From CAVSKL01 sp963728475 [NCBI: Candidatus Eiseniibacteriota bacterium] (GTDB lineage: Bacteria > Eisenbacteria > RBG-16-71-46 > JABDJR01): 64,000 nucleotides of DNA. Position 1 is the first letter of the stretch, and every line of letters begins with the position of its first letter. The position numbers and the translations under genes were made by a program. The stretch covers positions 62,001 through 126,000 of the forward strand of contig CAVSKL010000004.1 in the NCBI GenBank assembly GCA_963728475.1, read 5' to 3'. The notes beneath the pieces were generated by a model. It was not told the DNA's origin and did no database searches. It saw only the letters and a list, made by a program, of their open reading frames with translations. Of this stretch, positions 9,485 through 18,136 are shown one piece after another.

Positions 9485-10741
9485 GTGCTCACCGGGCGGG
9501 CCGGGCTGCAGCTCGAGTACCTGGGCGAGTCCTACTACAGCGAGCAGGCGCTGACCGCCGAGGATCTGGGGCTTCCGCCGGGAACCCCCATCGTGAGCGC
9601 CGACACCACCCGCTTCACCGACCAGAGCTGGCTCCCGGGGCCTCGGTTGGCCCTCTCCTGGCGCCGGGACGCGCCGGCGGGCCCGCGATTGGAAATCGAC
9701 TCCCGCACCGCCTTCGACGCGCAGAACTTCTCCCAGGACGCGGAGGCCCGGGCGGTCTTCGCCGACCCCGCCGAACCGCGGCGCGTGTGGCGGCTCACCG
9801 CGGGGGGGACGGTGCGCGAGGACGCGCGGAGCCTGGTCGGCCACGGCGACTGGAACGCGCGGGCGGAGGCGGCGCGCGAGACCCCGTTGTCGCCGGACGT
9901 CCTCGCCGCGCTCCGCGCCTCCTGGGAACACTCCCGAGGCCGCGGCGACACCACCAGCTACCTCTACGATTACGATCGCGCGAGGATCCGCGGGGAGATC
10001 TCGAGGGGAGGCGCCTGGCTCCCCGCGTGGAGGAGCTGGATCGAGGCGGCGGCCAAGCAGGTGCCCGGGGGCGGGGAGGGAGCCTACGCCGAGGCCAGGG
10101 CCGGCGCGGAATGGCGGCCGGGGGGATCCGCCCGCACCCGGCTGGAACTCGATCTGCACGGACGGAACTACCGGGTGGACGAGGGGATCGGGCGCGACTA
10201 CGCCGAGGCCTCCCTCGACGCCGGCGCGCGCCTGGCGGGGGACGAAGCGAGGAGCGTCGGCCTGGAAGGCGGCATCAACGTCACCGACTACCGGGGCAGC
10301 GACGAGCTCTACTTCGACGGGGCGACCCTCGATCTCTTCGTGCCGGCCCGGGTGGGGCCCGGTCCCTGGACCGTCACCGCGGGACCCGCGGGAGAGTTCT
10401 TCCGCGACCTGGAAGGGGCGGGACGCGACTACGGCCAGGGGACGGTGCGCCTGGAGGCGGACCGGGTTTTCTCCGGGGCCGGGTTCGGCGACTTCCACCT
10501 GGAGACCGGATACCGCGGCTACCGCACCTCCTCGGCCCAGGCGGTGGAGATCTCCTCCCTCTCCGCCTCCATCCTGCGCACCGACTACTGGCTGGTGGAC
10601 CTGCTCGCGGTCCTGAACCTGCCGGTGGGGCGCGGCCTGGCCGTGGACGTCCTGGCCAGCGCCTCCTGGGAGTTCCATCCCGAGCAATCGGAGCGGATCG
10701 GGGTGGGGTTCGTGAACCTCGGAGTGAGCCGGGACTTCTGA
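9485..10741 (+). CDS. predicted outer-membrane beta-barrel protein; start unresolved
   Basis: At least 418 residues with strongly alternating, aromatic-rich beta strands and a C-terminal phenylalanine (LGVSRDF), as in BAM-assembled barrels. No family is recognised. The first conventional start is the GTG at 9485, but the same frame is open back to 9383 and encodes a perfect signal peptide (ARPAWTLAALILLGGGRAEA) just before it, without any ATG, GTG or TTG. The only upstream candidates are an ATT at 9398, which overlaps the previous stop, and CTGs at 9440 and 9449. So the true start is probably non-canonical or hidden by a base error. It is probably co-expressed with the helical-repeat protein from the sigma-54 promoter. 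Confidence 0.7.
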   Translation: MLTGRAGLQLEYLGESYYSEQALTAEDLGLPPGTPIVSADTTRFTDQSWLPGPRLALSWRRDAPAGPRLEIDSRTAFDAQNFSQDAEARAVFADPAEPRRVWRLTAGGTVREDARSLVGHGDWNARAEAARETPLSPDVLAALRASWEHSRGRGDTTSYLYDYDRARIRGEISRGGAWLPAWRSWIEAAAKQVPGGGEGAYAEARAGAEWRPGGSARTRLELDLHGRNYRVDEGIGRDYAEASLDAGARLAGDEARSVGLEGGINVTDYRGSDELYFDGATLDLFVPARVGPGPWTVTAGPAGEFFRDLEGAGRDYGQGTVRLEADRVFSGAGFGDFHLETGYRGYRTSSAQAVEISSLSASILRTDYWLVDLLAVLNLPVGRGLAVDVLASASWEFHPEQSERIGVGFVNLGVSRDF

Positions 10742-10844
10742 CCGGCGCCCTCGGTTCTTGACCGGGCCCCGCCGCGCCACCAGAATCGCCGGTGCAGGCG
10801 GCGCTCGTCCCCACGGTTCCCTCGATCCCGAAACCGGACCACCG

Positions 10845-11798
10845 ATGATCTCGAGTCTCCTCACCAGGCTCAGTCAAAACCTGGGCATCAAGCTCCTGGC
10901 GCTCTCCCTGGCCCTGGTGGTCTACGTCCACGTGGTCACCGAGCAGGACCAGGAACGGCATCTGCGGGTGCCGCTCCGGGTCACCGGACTGCCCCGGAAC
11001 CTGGTCCTGGTCGACCCCCCCCCGGCCACGGTGGAGATCAACGCCCACGCCAAGAAGAAGCAACTGTGGCTCCTGCGCTTCTCCGAGAGCCGCCGCCCCC
11101 GGATGACCGTGGACCTGAGCGAGGTGCACCCGGGCAAGGTCCAGCGCATGCTCTCGCCCGCCGACGTGAGCGAGCCCTCCGGGAACGCGATCGCGGTGAA
11201 CGAGATCCTGTCGCCGCGCATGGTGACGTTCGTGGTGGACACGCTGGTCACGCGCGCGGTGCCGGTGCGGGTGGCGATGACCGGTGACCTCCCCCCGCTC
11301 GTCGCCCTCGCCGCTCCGGTGCGGCCGGAGCCGGACGCGGTGCGCGCCACCGGACCGCGGGCGACGGTGGACTCGATGCCGGAGCTCACCACCGAGCCGC
11401 TTCGCCTGGAAGAGGTTCACGATACCGGACGCTTCCCGCTCCGCATCGTCGGGGACCGCCCCGGCGTGCGCCTGGATCCGGCCGCGGTCGAGGTGCCGGT
11501 GAGCGTGCTCCATCTGAGCCGGCGCACCTACGCCCGGGTCATGGTGCGGCTCCGGGGCCTCGGGCGGGGACTGAGCGGGCGGGTGGACCCGGACACCGCG
11601 TCGATCACCGTACGCGGTCCCCAGACCGCGGTGGACTCGCTCGACGGCGGCGGCTTCGACGTTTTCCTCGACGCCCAGGGGCTCGTTCCCGGCCGCTATC
11701 TCCTGTCCCCGGACGTGAATCTGCATGCGCCGGAGCTGCGCCCGCTCTCCGTCGACCCGCCGCGTTTCCGGGTGGAAATCCGGGGAAAAGGGCGCTGA
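10845..11798 (+). CDS. CdaR/YbbR-domain membrane-anchored protein
   Basis: 317 residues. An N-terminal membrane anchor (NLGIKLLALSLALVVYVHVV, about 11-30) is followed by about three YbbR-type repeats in the extracytoplasmic region. The N-terminal LSQNLGIKLLALSLALVVY signature is diagnostic of the YbbR/CdaR family. In Firmicutes CdaR regulates the diadenylate cyclase CdaA, usually encoded next to it; here neither cdaA nor glmM is adjacent, so a c-di-AMP link is only suggested by homology. The ATG at 10845 begins the anchor directly. A 12-bp palindrome GAATCGCGATTC sits right after the stop (11799-11810). Confidence 0.85.
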   Translation: MISSLLTRLSQNLGIKLLALSLALVVYVHVVTEQDQERHLRVPLRVTGLPRNLVLVDPPPATVEINAHAKKKQLWLLRFSESRRPRMTVDLSEVHPGKVQRMLSPADVSEPSGNAIAVNEILSPRMVTFVVDTLVTRAVPVRVAMTGDLPPLVALAAPVRPEPDAVRATGPRATVDSMPELTTEPLRLEEVHDTGRFPLRIVGDRPGVRLDPAAVEVPVSVLHLSRRTYARVMVRLRGLGRGLSGRVDPDTASITVRGPQTAVDSLDGGGFDVFLDAQGLVPGRYLLSPDVNLHAPELRPLSVDPPRFRVEIRGKGR

Positions 11799-11856
11799 GA
11801 ATCGCGATTCGGCCCCGTTTCGCCCCCTCCGAGGCCTCCGCGGGGGCGAACTGGTG

Positions 11857-11886
11857 TTGACGCGCCAAGTTAGCCTCGACTAGAGT
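11857..11886 (+). promoter_or_regulatory. possible upstream sigma-70 promoter of the HU gene
   Basis: TTGACG (11857), 18-bp spacer, TAGAGT (11881-11886). Weaker than the second promoter 60-90 bp downstream. Confidence 0.35.
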
Positions 11887-11945
11887 CCGGCGATGCCGAT
11901 CCGGACGCCGATCCCCCACTCCGGCCCGGCCACCCGGCATCCGGT

Positions 11946-11974
11946 TTGACACCGTCGGGGTAAATGTGTACATT
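11946..11974 (+). promoter_or_regulatory. sigma-70 promoter of the HU gene
   Basis: Perfect -35 TTGACA (11946-11951), 17-bp spacer, -10 TACATT (11969-11974). The predicted transcript starts near 11981 with a leader of about 100 nt before the ATG at 12085. Confidence 0.8.
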
Positions 11975-12084
11975 CCGCGCAGATACGTCTATGGAGAGGG
12001 TCTCGAATCCGAGTCCGGGGCCGCTCTCCCGCCGCGACGATCCGGAGCTCCGTCGGCCGTGGACGGGGCCAAGGGAGGTTCCTC

Positions 12085-12414
12085 ATGACCAAGGCAGATC
12101 TCGTGGATGAAATCGCCCAGCGCACCGGGCTGACCAAGAAGGACGTGGCCGACACCGTGGACGAGTTCCTCGAAGCGGTCTCTCGGGCGCTGGTGGCGGC
12201 CAAGCATATTGAAATCCGCGGGTTCGGCACGTTCAAGGTGAAGGACCGCAAGCCCCGCACCGCGCGCAATCCGCGCACCGGCGAGGCGGTTCACGTCCCG
12301 CCGCGCAAGGTGCCGGTGTTCAAGGTCTCCAAGGAGCTCAAGGACCGGGTGGCCGCGCTCGCCGGAAACGGGGACAGTGAGGCCGCCACGGGGACGCACA
12401 GCACCTCGGCCTGA
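12085..12414 (+). CDS. HU-family DNA-binding protein
   Basis: 109-residue nucleoid protein. It has the N-terminal helical dimerisation part (MTKADLVDEIAQRTGLTKKDV), the signature IEIRGFGTFKVKDRKPRTARNPRTGE and the DNA-clasping arm ending in PRKVPVFK. HU/IHF proteins bend DNA as dimers. The tail beyond residue 90 (AGNGDSEAATGTHSTSA) is a short acidic/polar extension over the usual 90-residue length. It has its own strong promoter, a GGGAGG ribosome-binding site and a strong terminator, so it is an independent, highly expressed unit. Confidence 0.97.
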   Translation: MTKADLVDEIAQRTGLTKKDVADTVDEFLEAVSRALVAAKHIEIRGFGTFKVKDRKPRTARNPRTGEAVHVPPRKVPVFKVSKELKDRVAALAGNGDSEAATGTHSTSA

Positions 12415-12443
12415 CCTGAACCAGCTACCGGACACCGACTTCG

Positions 12444-12491
12444 GGGACGAATCGTGAGCCCTGCCCGAGGTGGGGCGATTCGTCCCTTTTT
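12444..12491 (+). terminator. rho-independent terminator of the HU gene
   Basis: Perfect stem GGGACGAATCG / CGATTCGTCCC with an internal loop, followed by TTTTT at 12487-12491. Confidence 0.93.
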
Positions 12492-12536
12492 CACGCTTTT
12501 CGCCCGGCGCCGGCCTGACGGCGCCCACACAGCACC

Positions 12537-13571
12537 ATGTCCGTCGTGGACTTGAGAAGCGATACCGTCACCCGACCCACCGCCGCCATGCGCAAGGCCA
12601 TGGCCGGGGCGGAGGTGGGGGACGACGTCTTCGGAGACGATCCCACCGTTCAACGTCTCGAGGAGACCGTGGCCTCCCTTCTGGGGAAGGAGGCGGCACT
12701 CTTTGTGCCCTCCGGGACCATGGCCAACCAGATCTCCCTGGCGCTCCACGCGGGGGCGGGCACCGAGGTTCTGGTGGAGGAGGGCTCCCACGTCTTCAAC
12801 TACGAGGGGGGAGCGTCCTCCGCGCTCTTCGGCATCACCCTGCGGCCGCTGCCGGGCCGAGGCGGGGTGGTGAGCCCGGACTCGATCCGGGCCCAGGTGC
12901 GCCCGGAGAACGAGCATTTCGCGCCGGCGGTGGCGGCGGCGTTCGAGAACACCCACAACCGGGCGGGGGGCGCGGTGTGGCCGCCCGAGGCGTTCCGGGA
13001 GGCCTGCGAGGCCGCCCACCGGGCCGGCCTCGGCGTGCACCTCGACGGAGCCCGGCTCTGGAACGCGGCGGCGGCGACCGGCCTCGCCCCCGGCGACCTG
13101 GCCGGCGGCGCCGACACCGTTTCCGTCTGTTTTTCCAAGGGGCTGGGGGCGCCGGTAGGGTCGGCGGTGGCCTCCACTCGGGAGCGGATCCACCGGGCTC
13201 GCTTCCTGCGCAAGCGGCTGGGAGGCGGCATGCGCCAGGTGGGGATCATCGCCGCCGGAGCCCTCCACGCGGTGACCCATCACCGGGAGCGGCTGGTGGA
13301 CGACCACGCCCGCGCGGCCCGGCTGGGCGAGACGCTGGCGGGAATCGCGGGGGTGGAGGTGTTGCCGGTTCAGAGCAACATCGTGATCGCCGAACTCCGC
13401 GCCCTGGGGCGGACCCAGGGGGAGGTGGTGCCGGCCCTGGCCGCCGAGGGCGTGCTGGCGGCGGGCTTCGGCGAGACCCGGATCCGGCTGGTCACGCACC
13501 TGGACGTGGACGACGCCGGGATCGAGCGGGCCCGGGCGGCGCTCGTCCGGGTGCTGGGGAAACGGGGTTGA
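12537..13571 (+). CDS. ltaE: low-specificity L-threonine aldolase
   Basis: 344-residue PLP enzyme of fold type I that cleaves L-threonine or L-allo-threonine to glycine and acetaldehyde. Family marks are the N-terminal DLRSDTVTRPT, GDDVFGDDPTV, the FVPSGTMANQ loop, HLDGARLWNA (Asp that pairs with the PLP ring nitrogen) and the PLP-lysine motif CFSKGLGAPVGS. The length is typical. Its last codons overlap the phosphatidyltransferase start (TTGA), so it opens an operon with that gene and tmk. Confidence 0.95.
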   Translation: MSVVDLRSDTVTRPTAAMRKAMAGAEVGDDVFGDDPTVQRLEETVASLLGKEAALFVPSGTMANQISLALHAGAGTEVLVEEGSHVFNYEGGASSALFGITLRPLPGRGGVVSPDSIRAQVRPENEHFAPAVAAAFENTHNRAGGAVWPPEAFREACEAAHRAGLGVHLDGARLWNAAAATGLAPGDLAGGADTVSVCFSKGLGAPVGSAVASTRERIHRARFLRKRLGGGMRQVGIIAAGALHAVTHHRERLVDDHARAARLGETLAGIAGVEVLPVQSNIVIAELRALGRTQGEVVPALAAEGVLAAGFGETRIRLVTHLDVDDAGIERARAALVRVLGKRG

Positions 13572-14155
13572 AGGCGGCGGTCAAGGATCAGGGCCGGCGC
13601 ATGGTGGTGCCCATGGCCCGCGTGCTGGCGAACCTGGGCGTCTCTCCCAACCACATCACCCTGGCCGGCCTGGTCGCGATGGCGGCCGCCGGGGTGCTCC
13701 TGGCCTTCGGAAGCTTCCGGTGGGCGGCGCTGGCGGTGGTGGTGGGCGGGCTCTGCGACATGCTGGACGGCGCGGTGGCGCGGGGGGCGGGGCTTTCCAG
13801 CCGGTTCGGCGCCTTTCTCGATTCCACTTCCGACCGGATCGCGGAGATGGTCTTCTTCGCCGGGCTCCTGGTCTACTTCTCCCGCTTCGAGCCCTCGACC
13901 CTGTACGCGCTCCTCACCTTTCTCGCCGCCGGAGGCTCGTTCATGGTGAGCTACACCCGGGCCCGCTCCGAGGGCCTCGGGGTGGAGTGCAAGGTGGGTT
14001 TCATGGAGCGTCCGGAGCGGATGATCCTCCTCCTGGTGGCGGCGCTCTTCGGCGCGGCGGGGATGAAGGCGGCGCTCTGGATCCTGGTGCCCCTGGTGCT
14101 GTTCACCACGGTGCAGCGGGTGGTGCACGTCGAGGGAAAGACACGGCTGCCATGA
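13568..14155 (+). CDS. CDP-alcohol phosphatidyltransferase
   Basis: 195-residue integral membrane enzyme. It carries the complete catalytic signature D-x2-D-G-x2-A-R-x8-G-x3-D-x3-D (CDMLDGAVAR..SRFGAFLDSTSDR, about residues 59-87), which binds the metal-CDP-diacylglycerol and transfers phosphatidyl to an alcohol. The head-group alcohol cannot be assigned; length and sequence are like the PgsA/phosphatidylinositol-phosphate synthase clade. The TTG at 13568 overlaps the ltaE stop (TTGA) and gives the amphipathic lead-in helix expected for the family. An internal ATG lies at 13602. Its end overlaps tmk by ATGA. Confidence 0.9.
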   Translation: MKAAVKDQGRRMVVPMARVLANLGVSPNHITLAGLVAMAAAGVLLAFGSFRWAALAVVVGGLCDMLDGAVARGAGLSSRFGAFLDSTSDRIAEMVFFAGLLVYFSRFEPSTLYALLTFLAAGGSFMVSYTRARSEGLGVECKVGFMERPERMILLLVAALFGAAGMKAALWILVPLVLFTTVQRVVHVEGKTRLP

Positions 14156-14859
14156 GAGCGCCGGTGGAGCGGAGCCGCGCCTCGAGCGGCGCGCCCCGCG
14201 GGTTCTTCCTGACCGTGGAGGGGGTGGAGGGGAGCGGGAAGACCACCCACGTGCGGCTCCTGGAGGCGGCGCTGTCCGGTCGGGGCTACGCGGTCACCGT
14301 CACCCGCGAGCCGGGGGGGACGCCCCTTGCCGAGGCGCTCAGGACCCTGTTGCTCGGCACCGAGGGGGAGACCCCGGTCCCCGAGGCGGAGCTCTTCATG
14401 CTCCTGGCTTCCCGCGCCCAGCACCTGCAGAAGCTCATCCTCCCCCGGCTCGACCGCGGCGGGGTGGTGATCTGCGACCGGTTCGCCGACGCCAGCCTGG
14501 CCTACCAGGGCGGGGGCCGGGGCCTCGGGGTGGAGCGCGTGGCCGCGGCGAACCTGCTCGCCACCTCCGGCATCGTTCCCGACCTGACCCTTCTGTTCGA
14601 CGTGCCGGTGGAGGAAGGGCTGGCCCGGGTGGGGAAGCGGAGCCGTTCCGGCGGCGACCTCACCCGCTTCGACCGGGAGGAGGAGGACTTCCACCTGGCG
14701 GTGCGGAAGGTGTACCTGGACCTGGCCGCCCGCGAGCCGGAGCGGTTCCGCGTGGTGGACGCCACCCGGCCCAAGGACGAGGTGGCCCGCGACGTGCTGG
14801 CCGCGGTGGAGGAACGGCTCCGCCGGCGGCGGGAGGACGGCGGGCTCGCCGCCGGTTGA
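14152..14859 (+). CDS. tmk: thymidylate kinase
   Basis: 235-residue dTMP kinase (dTMP + ATP to dTDP), essential for DNA precursor synthesis. P-loop EGVEGSGKTTH (about residues 22-32), TREPGG substrate loop, the catalytic DR motif CDRFADASLAYQG and a LID with RSRSGGDLTRFDRE. About 15 residues precede the usual Tmk start. Translationally coupled to the phosphatidyltransferase gene by an ATGA overlap. Confidence 0.96.
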   Translation: MRAPVERSRASSGAPRGFFLTVEGVEGSGKTTHVRLLEAALSGRGYAVTVTREPGGTPLAEALRTLLLGTEGETPVPEAELFMLLASRAQHLQKLILPRLDRGGVVICDRFADASLAYQGGGRGLGVERVAAANLLATSGIVPDLTLLFDVPVEEGLARVGKRSRSGGDLTRFDREEEDFHLAVRKVYLDLAAREPERFRVVDATRPKDEVARDVLAAVEERLRRRREDGGLAAG

Positions 14860-14966
14860 TCGCCCCGGACGGGGGCCGGGCCCCCGCCGGCTGGTGTAGA
14901 CTGTTTTCCCCTTGCTCCCGGCGCGGCGCCGCCGGAGGCGCTCCCGGTCCCGAACGGAAACCCGAG

Positions 14967-15989
14967 ATGAACACCCTGCGCATCGGAAACCTCCAGATCG
15001 ACGGCCGGGTGGGGCTGGCTCCCATGGCCGGCTTCACCGAGCCGGTGTTCCGGGGCCTCTGCCGCGAGCACGGCGCGGCCTTCGTGGTCACCGAGCTGGT
15101 GTCGAGCGAGGGCCTGGTGCGCGGGTCCGAGCGCACCAACCGGTACCTGGAGTTCGAGGAGAACGAGCGCCCGCTGGGCATGCAGCTCTTCGGCTCGGAT
15201 CCGGAGGCGATGGGGCGGGCGGCGGCGATCCTCACCGGGCTCGGGCCCGACTTCATCGACATCAACATGGGCTGCCCGGTCCCCAAGGTGGTGACCAAGG
15301 AGGCGGGAGCGGCGCTCCTGCGCAACAAGACCCTGCTCGCCGACCTGGCCCGGGCGGTGGTGGAGGGGGCGGCCCCCCTTCCGGTAACCGCGAAGATTCG
15401 TAGCGGTTGGGACCGGAATTCCTCCGATATCGAAACCATCGGCGGGACCCTGGAGAAGGCGGGGGTGGCCGCGATCGCCATCCACGCCCGCACCCGCTCC
15501 GAGCGGTTCGAGGGGAGCGCCAACTGGAACGACATCCGCCGGCTGAAGGAGGCGGTGGGGATCACCGTGATCGGGAACGGCGACGTCCGGACCGGAGCCG
15601 ACGCCCGCCGCATGCTGGAGGAGACCGGTTGCGACGGGGTGCTGGTGGGCCGGGGGGCGGTCGGCAATCCCTGGATCTTTCGCGAGGCCCGCGCGCTCCT
15701 GGAGGAGGGGGTGGAGCTTCCCCGCCCCTCCCACGCCGAGGTGATCGGGCTGGCCATCGAGCACCTGCGCCGGAGCGTGGCCCGCAAGGGCCTCCCCAAG
15801 GGGCTCCTGGAGATGCGGAAGACCCTCGCCTGCTACGTCCGCGGTTTCCCCCACGCGGCCCGGGTGCGCCCGCTCCTGTTTCGCGAGCCCGACGTGAGCC
15901 GGGTGGTGGAACTCCTGGAGGAGTATCGCGCCTCGCTGGGCGACGCCGCCCACGAGCCGGTGGCCGCGCTGGCGGGGGAGGCCGCGTGA
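14967..15989 (+). CDS. dusB: tRNA-dihydrouridine synthase (DusB type)
   Basis: 340-residue flavoenzyme that reduces specific uridines in the tRNA D-loop with NADPH. Family marks are LAPMAGFTEPVFR, the catalytic Cys in DINMGCPVPKV, KIRSGWD, IAIHARTR and the FMN-phosphate site VIGNGDV..GVLVGRGAVGNPWIF, followed by the C-terminal helical tRNA-binding domain. The start was placed at the ATG at 14967, which matches the N-terminus of homologues; longer in-frame extensions are GC-rich filler. It lies 14 bp upstream of larB and may be co-transcribed with it. Confidence 0.93.
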   Translation: MNTLRIGNLQIDGRVGLAPMAGFTEPVFRGLCREHGAAFVVTELVSSEGLVRGSERTNRYLEFEENERPLGMQLFGSDPEAMGRAAAILTGLGPDFIDINMGCPVPKVVTKEAGAALLRNKTLLADLARAVVEGAAPLPVTAKIRSGWDRNSSDIETIGGTLEKAGVAAIAIHARTRSERFEGSANWNDIRRLKEAVGITVIGNGDVRTGADARRMLEETGCDGVLVGRGAVGNPWIFREARALLEEGVELPRPSHAEVIGLAIEHLRRSVARKGLPKGLLEMRKTLACYVRGFPHAARVRPLLFREPDVSRVVELLEEYRASLGDAAHEPVAALAGEAA

Positions 15990-16002
15990 GGGGCGGCGGC
16001 CG

Positions 16003-16775
16003 GTGACCCCGGAATCGCTCCGCCGGATCCTGGAGGCGGTGGCCTCGGGCGAGCTGGCCGCCGGCGACGCCCTCGCCGCGCTCCGCCTCCTGCCCGCCGA
16101 CGAGATCCCCGACGCCACTCTCGACACCCACCGCACCCTGCGCTGCGGCTTCCCCGAGGTGATCTTCGCCGAGCGGAAGACCCCGGCCCAGATCCTGGCC
16201 ATCGCCGAGCGGATCGTGGCCGGGGGGAACCGCTCCTGGCCACCCGCCTCCTCCCCGAGGGGGCCCGGGCGCTCCGCGAGCGCTTTCCCGGCGGCGAGTA
16301 CTCCGGGGAGGCCCGCGTCTTCCATCTTCCCGGCCCCGACCCGCTTCCCCCCGCGGGCATGGTGGCGGTGATCGCCGCCGGCACCAGCGACCTTCCGGTA
16401 GCGGAGGAGGCGGCCTGGACCGCCGCCGCTTTGGGCGCCCCGGTGGAACGGCTCCGCGACGTGGGGGTGGCGGGCCTCCATCGCATCCTCCGCCGGCAGC
16501 GCATCCTCCACGAGGCCTCGGCGCTGGTGGTGGTGGCGGGCATGGAAGGCGCGCTCCCGTCGGTGGTGGGCGGCCTCACCGACCGCCCGGTGATCGCGGT
16601 CCCCACCAGCGTGGGCTACGGCGCGCACTTCGGCGGGCTGGCGCCGCTTCTGGCCATGCTCAACTCCTGCGCGGCGGGGGTGACGGTGGTCAACATCGAC
16701 AACGGTTTCTCCGCCGGCTACACCGCGGCCATGATCGCGCGGCTGGCCGCCGCGCTTCCCGGGGACGGCCGCTGA
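16003..16775 (+). pseudogene. larB: LarB, nickel-pincer cofactor biosynthesis carboxylase, interrupted by an apparent frameshift
   Basis: Two reading frames together make one LarB. The first (GTG 16003 to about 16227) gives the N-terminal part with [22 protein letters not shown]; the second carries [31 protein letters not shown] and [16 protein letters not shown], ending at 16775. The switch falls at a run of six G (16222-16227). One extra G would restore a continuous protein (..[19 protein letters not shown]..). LarB carboxylates and hydrolyses nicotinic-acid adenine dinucleotide to start the pincer cofactor of lactate racemase. The intact larC that follows argues for a sequencing indel or a very recent mutation rather than an old pseudogene; a -1 ribosomal slip at the G-run is also formally possible. 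Confidence 0.85.
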
Positions 16776-18136
16776 TGCGGGCGGGGCTCCTGCACCTGGC
16801 CTCCGGGATCTCGGGGGACATGTTCCTGGGTGCGCTGGCCGACGCCGGCGCGCCTCTCGAGGTGATGATCGAGGCGGTGCGGGCGGTGGCGGGGCCGGAG
16901 GTCTCCCTGCGCCGGACCGAGGTGCTCCGGGCCGGGCTCCGGGGCGTCAAGATCGACGTCCTGGTGGGCGGCGCGGTGCTCCTGGAGGGAGGAGGGCCGG
17001 TGGAAGCGGGGAGCGAGGCGCGCGTGCCGGAACCCGCCCGGGTGGAGAAGCGCGGCCACGCGCACGAGCATGGCCACGAGCACGCGCACGAGCACGAGCA
17101 TGGCCACGAGCACGAGCACGCGCACGAGCACGAGCTGGGGCATGAGCAGGCGCCTGAAGGTGGGCCGCCCCACCGCGCCCACGCCGACATCGCGCGCGGG
17201 ATCGAAGCCGCCCCTCTCCACCCGGAGGTGAAGGCGAAGGCGCTGGCGGTGTTCGCCGCCCTGGCCGGGGCGGAGGCGCGCCTCCACGGCACCGAGCCCG
17301 GCCTGGTGCGCTTCCACGAAGTGGGTTCCATCGACGCGGTCGCCGACGTGGTGGGGGCGGTGGCCGGCCTCCACGCGCTTGGGCTGGACCGGCTTTACCA
17401 TGGGGCGGTGGCGGTGGGGGGCGGCTCGGCCCGCGCCGCCCACGGGGCGCTTCCCGTTCCCGCGCCGGCCACCCTGGAACTGCTGGCCGGGCGCGCCTGC
17501 ACCTTCGAGGAGGGCGTGGGGGAACTCACCACCCCCACGGGAGCGGCGCTGGTGGCGGTGCTCGCCGAACCGGCCCCGGCCGGCCTCGGGCTGGTGCCGG
17601 AGCGCTCGGGATACGGCGCCGGGCGCCGCGACCCCGCCCACCGGCCCAACCTCGCCCGCCTGACCCTGGGCTCGATCGACGGCGCCGCGCCGCGGGCGGG
17701 GCGGGTGGCGGTGGTCGAGGCCACCCTCGACGACATGACCCCCGAGGACGCCGGACATCTCCTGGGGGAACTCCTGGCCGCGGGCGCGCTCGACGCGGGG
17801 TTCACCCCGGTCACCATGAAAAAGAGCCGGCCCGGATTCCTGCTCCGGGTGGTGGCCCCGGCCGGAGAGGGGGCGCGGTTCGCGGAACGCCTGCTCCTCC
17901 AGTCCACCACCCTGGGCGCGCGCTGGCGCGAGGAGGAGCGGCTGGAACTCGGCCGCCGGACCGACCGCGTCGCGCTTCCCGAGGGGGAGGTCCGGGTCAA
18001 GGTCGCGCTCCTTCCCGGGGGCGGGGAGCGGCCCCACGTGGAGTACGAGGATCTCGCTCCCATCGCGCGGGCGCGCGGGGTGTCGCCGGCCGAGCTTCGC
18101 CGGGACGTGGAGCGGGCGTGGCGGGCGGCGCGGTGA
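16775..18136 (+). CDS. larC: LarC, nickel insertion protein for the pincer cofactor
   Basis: 453 residues, single uninterrupted chain. The N-terminal signature (LHLASGISGDMFLGALADAG) and the C-terminal domain (VEATLDDMTPEDAGHLLGELL, MKKSRPGFLLRVV) are those of LarC, the CTP-dependent nickel insertase/cyclometallase. Between them, residues 95-123 form a His-Glu/Ala/Gly alternation with 14 histidines, a likely nickel store. In lactobacilli LarC is made from two frames; here it is one. ATG 16775 shares its A with the larB stop (TGATG). The stop overlaps the ECF ATPase start, so nickel handling and cofactor assembly look co-expressed. No larA or larE is visible in the window. Confidence 0.93.
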   Translation: MRAGLLHLASGISGDMFLGALADAGAPLEVMIEAVRAVAGPEVSLRRTEVLRAGLRGVKIDVLVGGAVLLEGGGPVEAGSEARVPEPARVEKRGHAHEHGHEHAHEHEHGHEHEHAHEHELGHEQAPEGGPPHRAHADIARGIEAAPLHPEVKAKALAVFAALAGAEARLHGTEPGLVRFHEVGSIDAVADVVGAVAGLHALGLDRLYHGAVAVGGGSARAAHGALPVPAPATLELLAGRACTFEEGVGELTTPTGAALVAVLAEPAPAGLGLVPERSGYGAGRRDPAHRPNLARLTLGSIDGAAPRAGRVAVVEATLDDMTPEDAGHLLGELLAAGALDAGFTPVTMKKSRPGFLLRVVAPAGEGARFAERLLLQSTTLGARWREEERLELGRRTDRVALPEGEVRVKVALLPGGGERPHVEYEDLAPIARARGVSPAELRRDVERAWRAAR

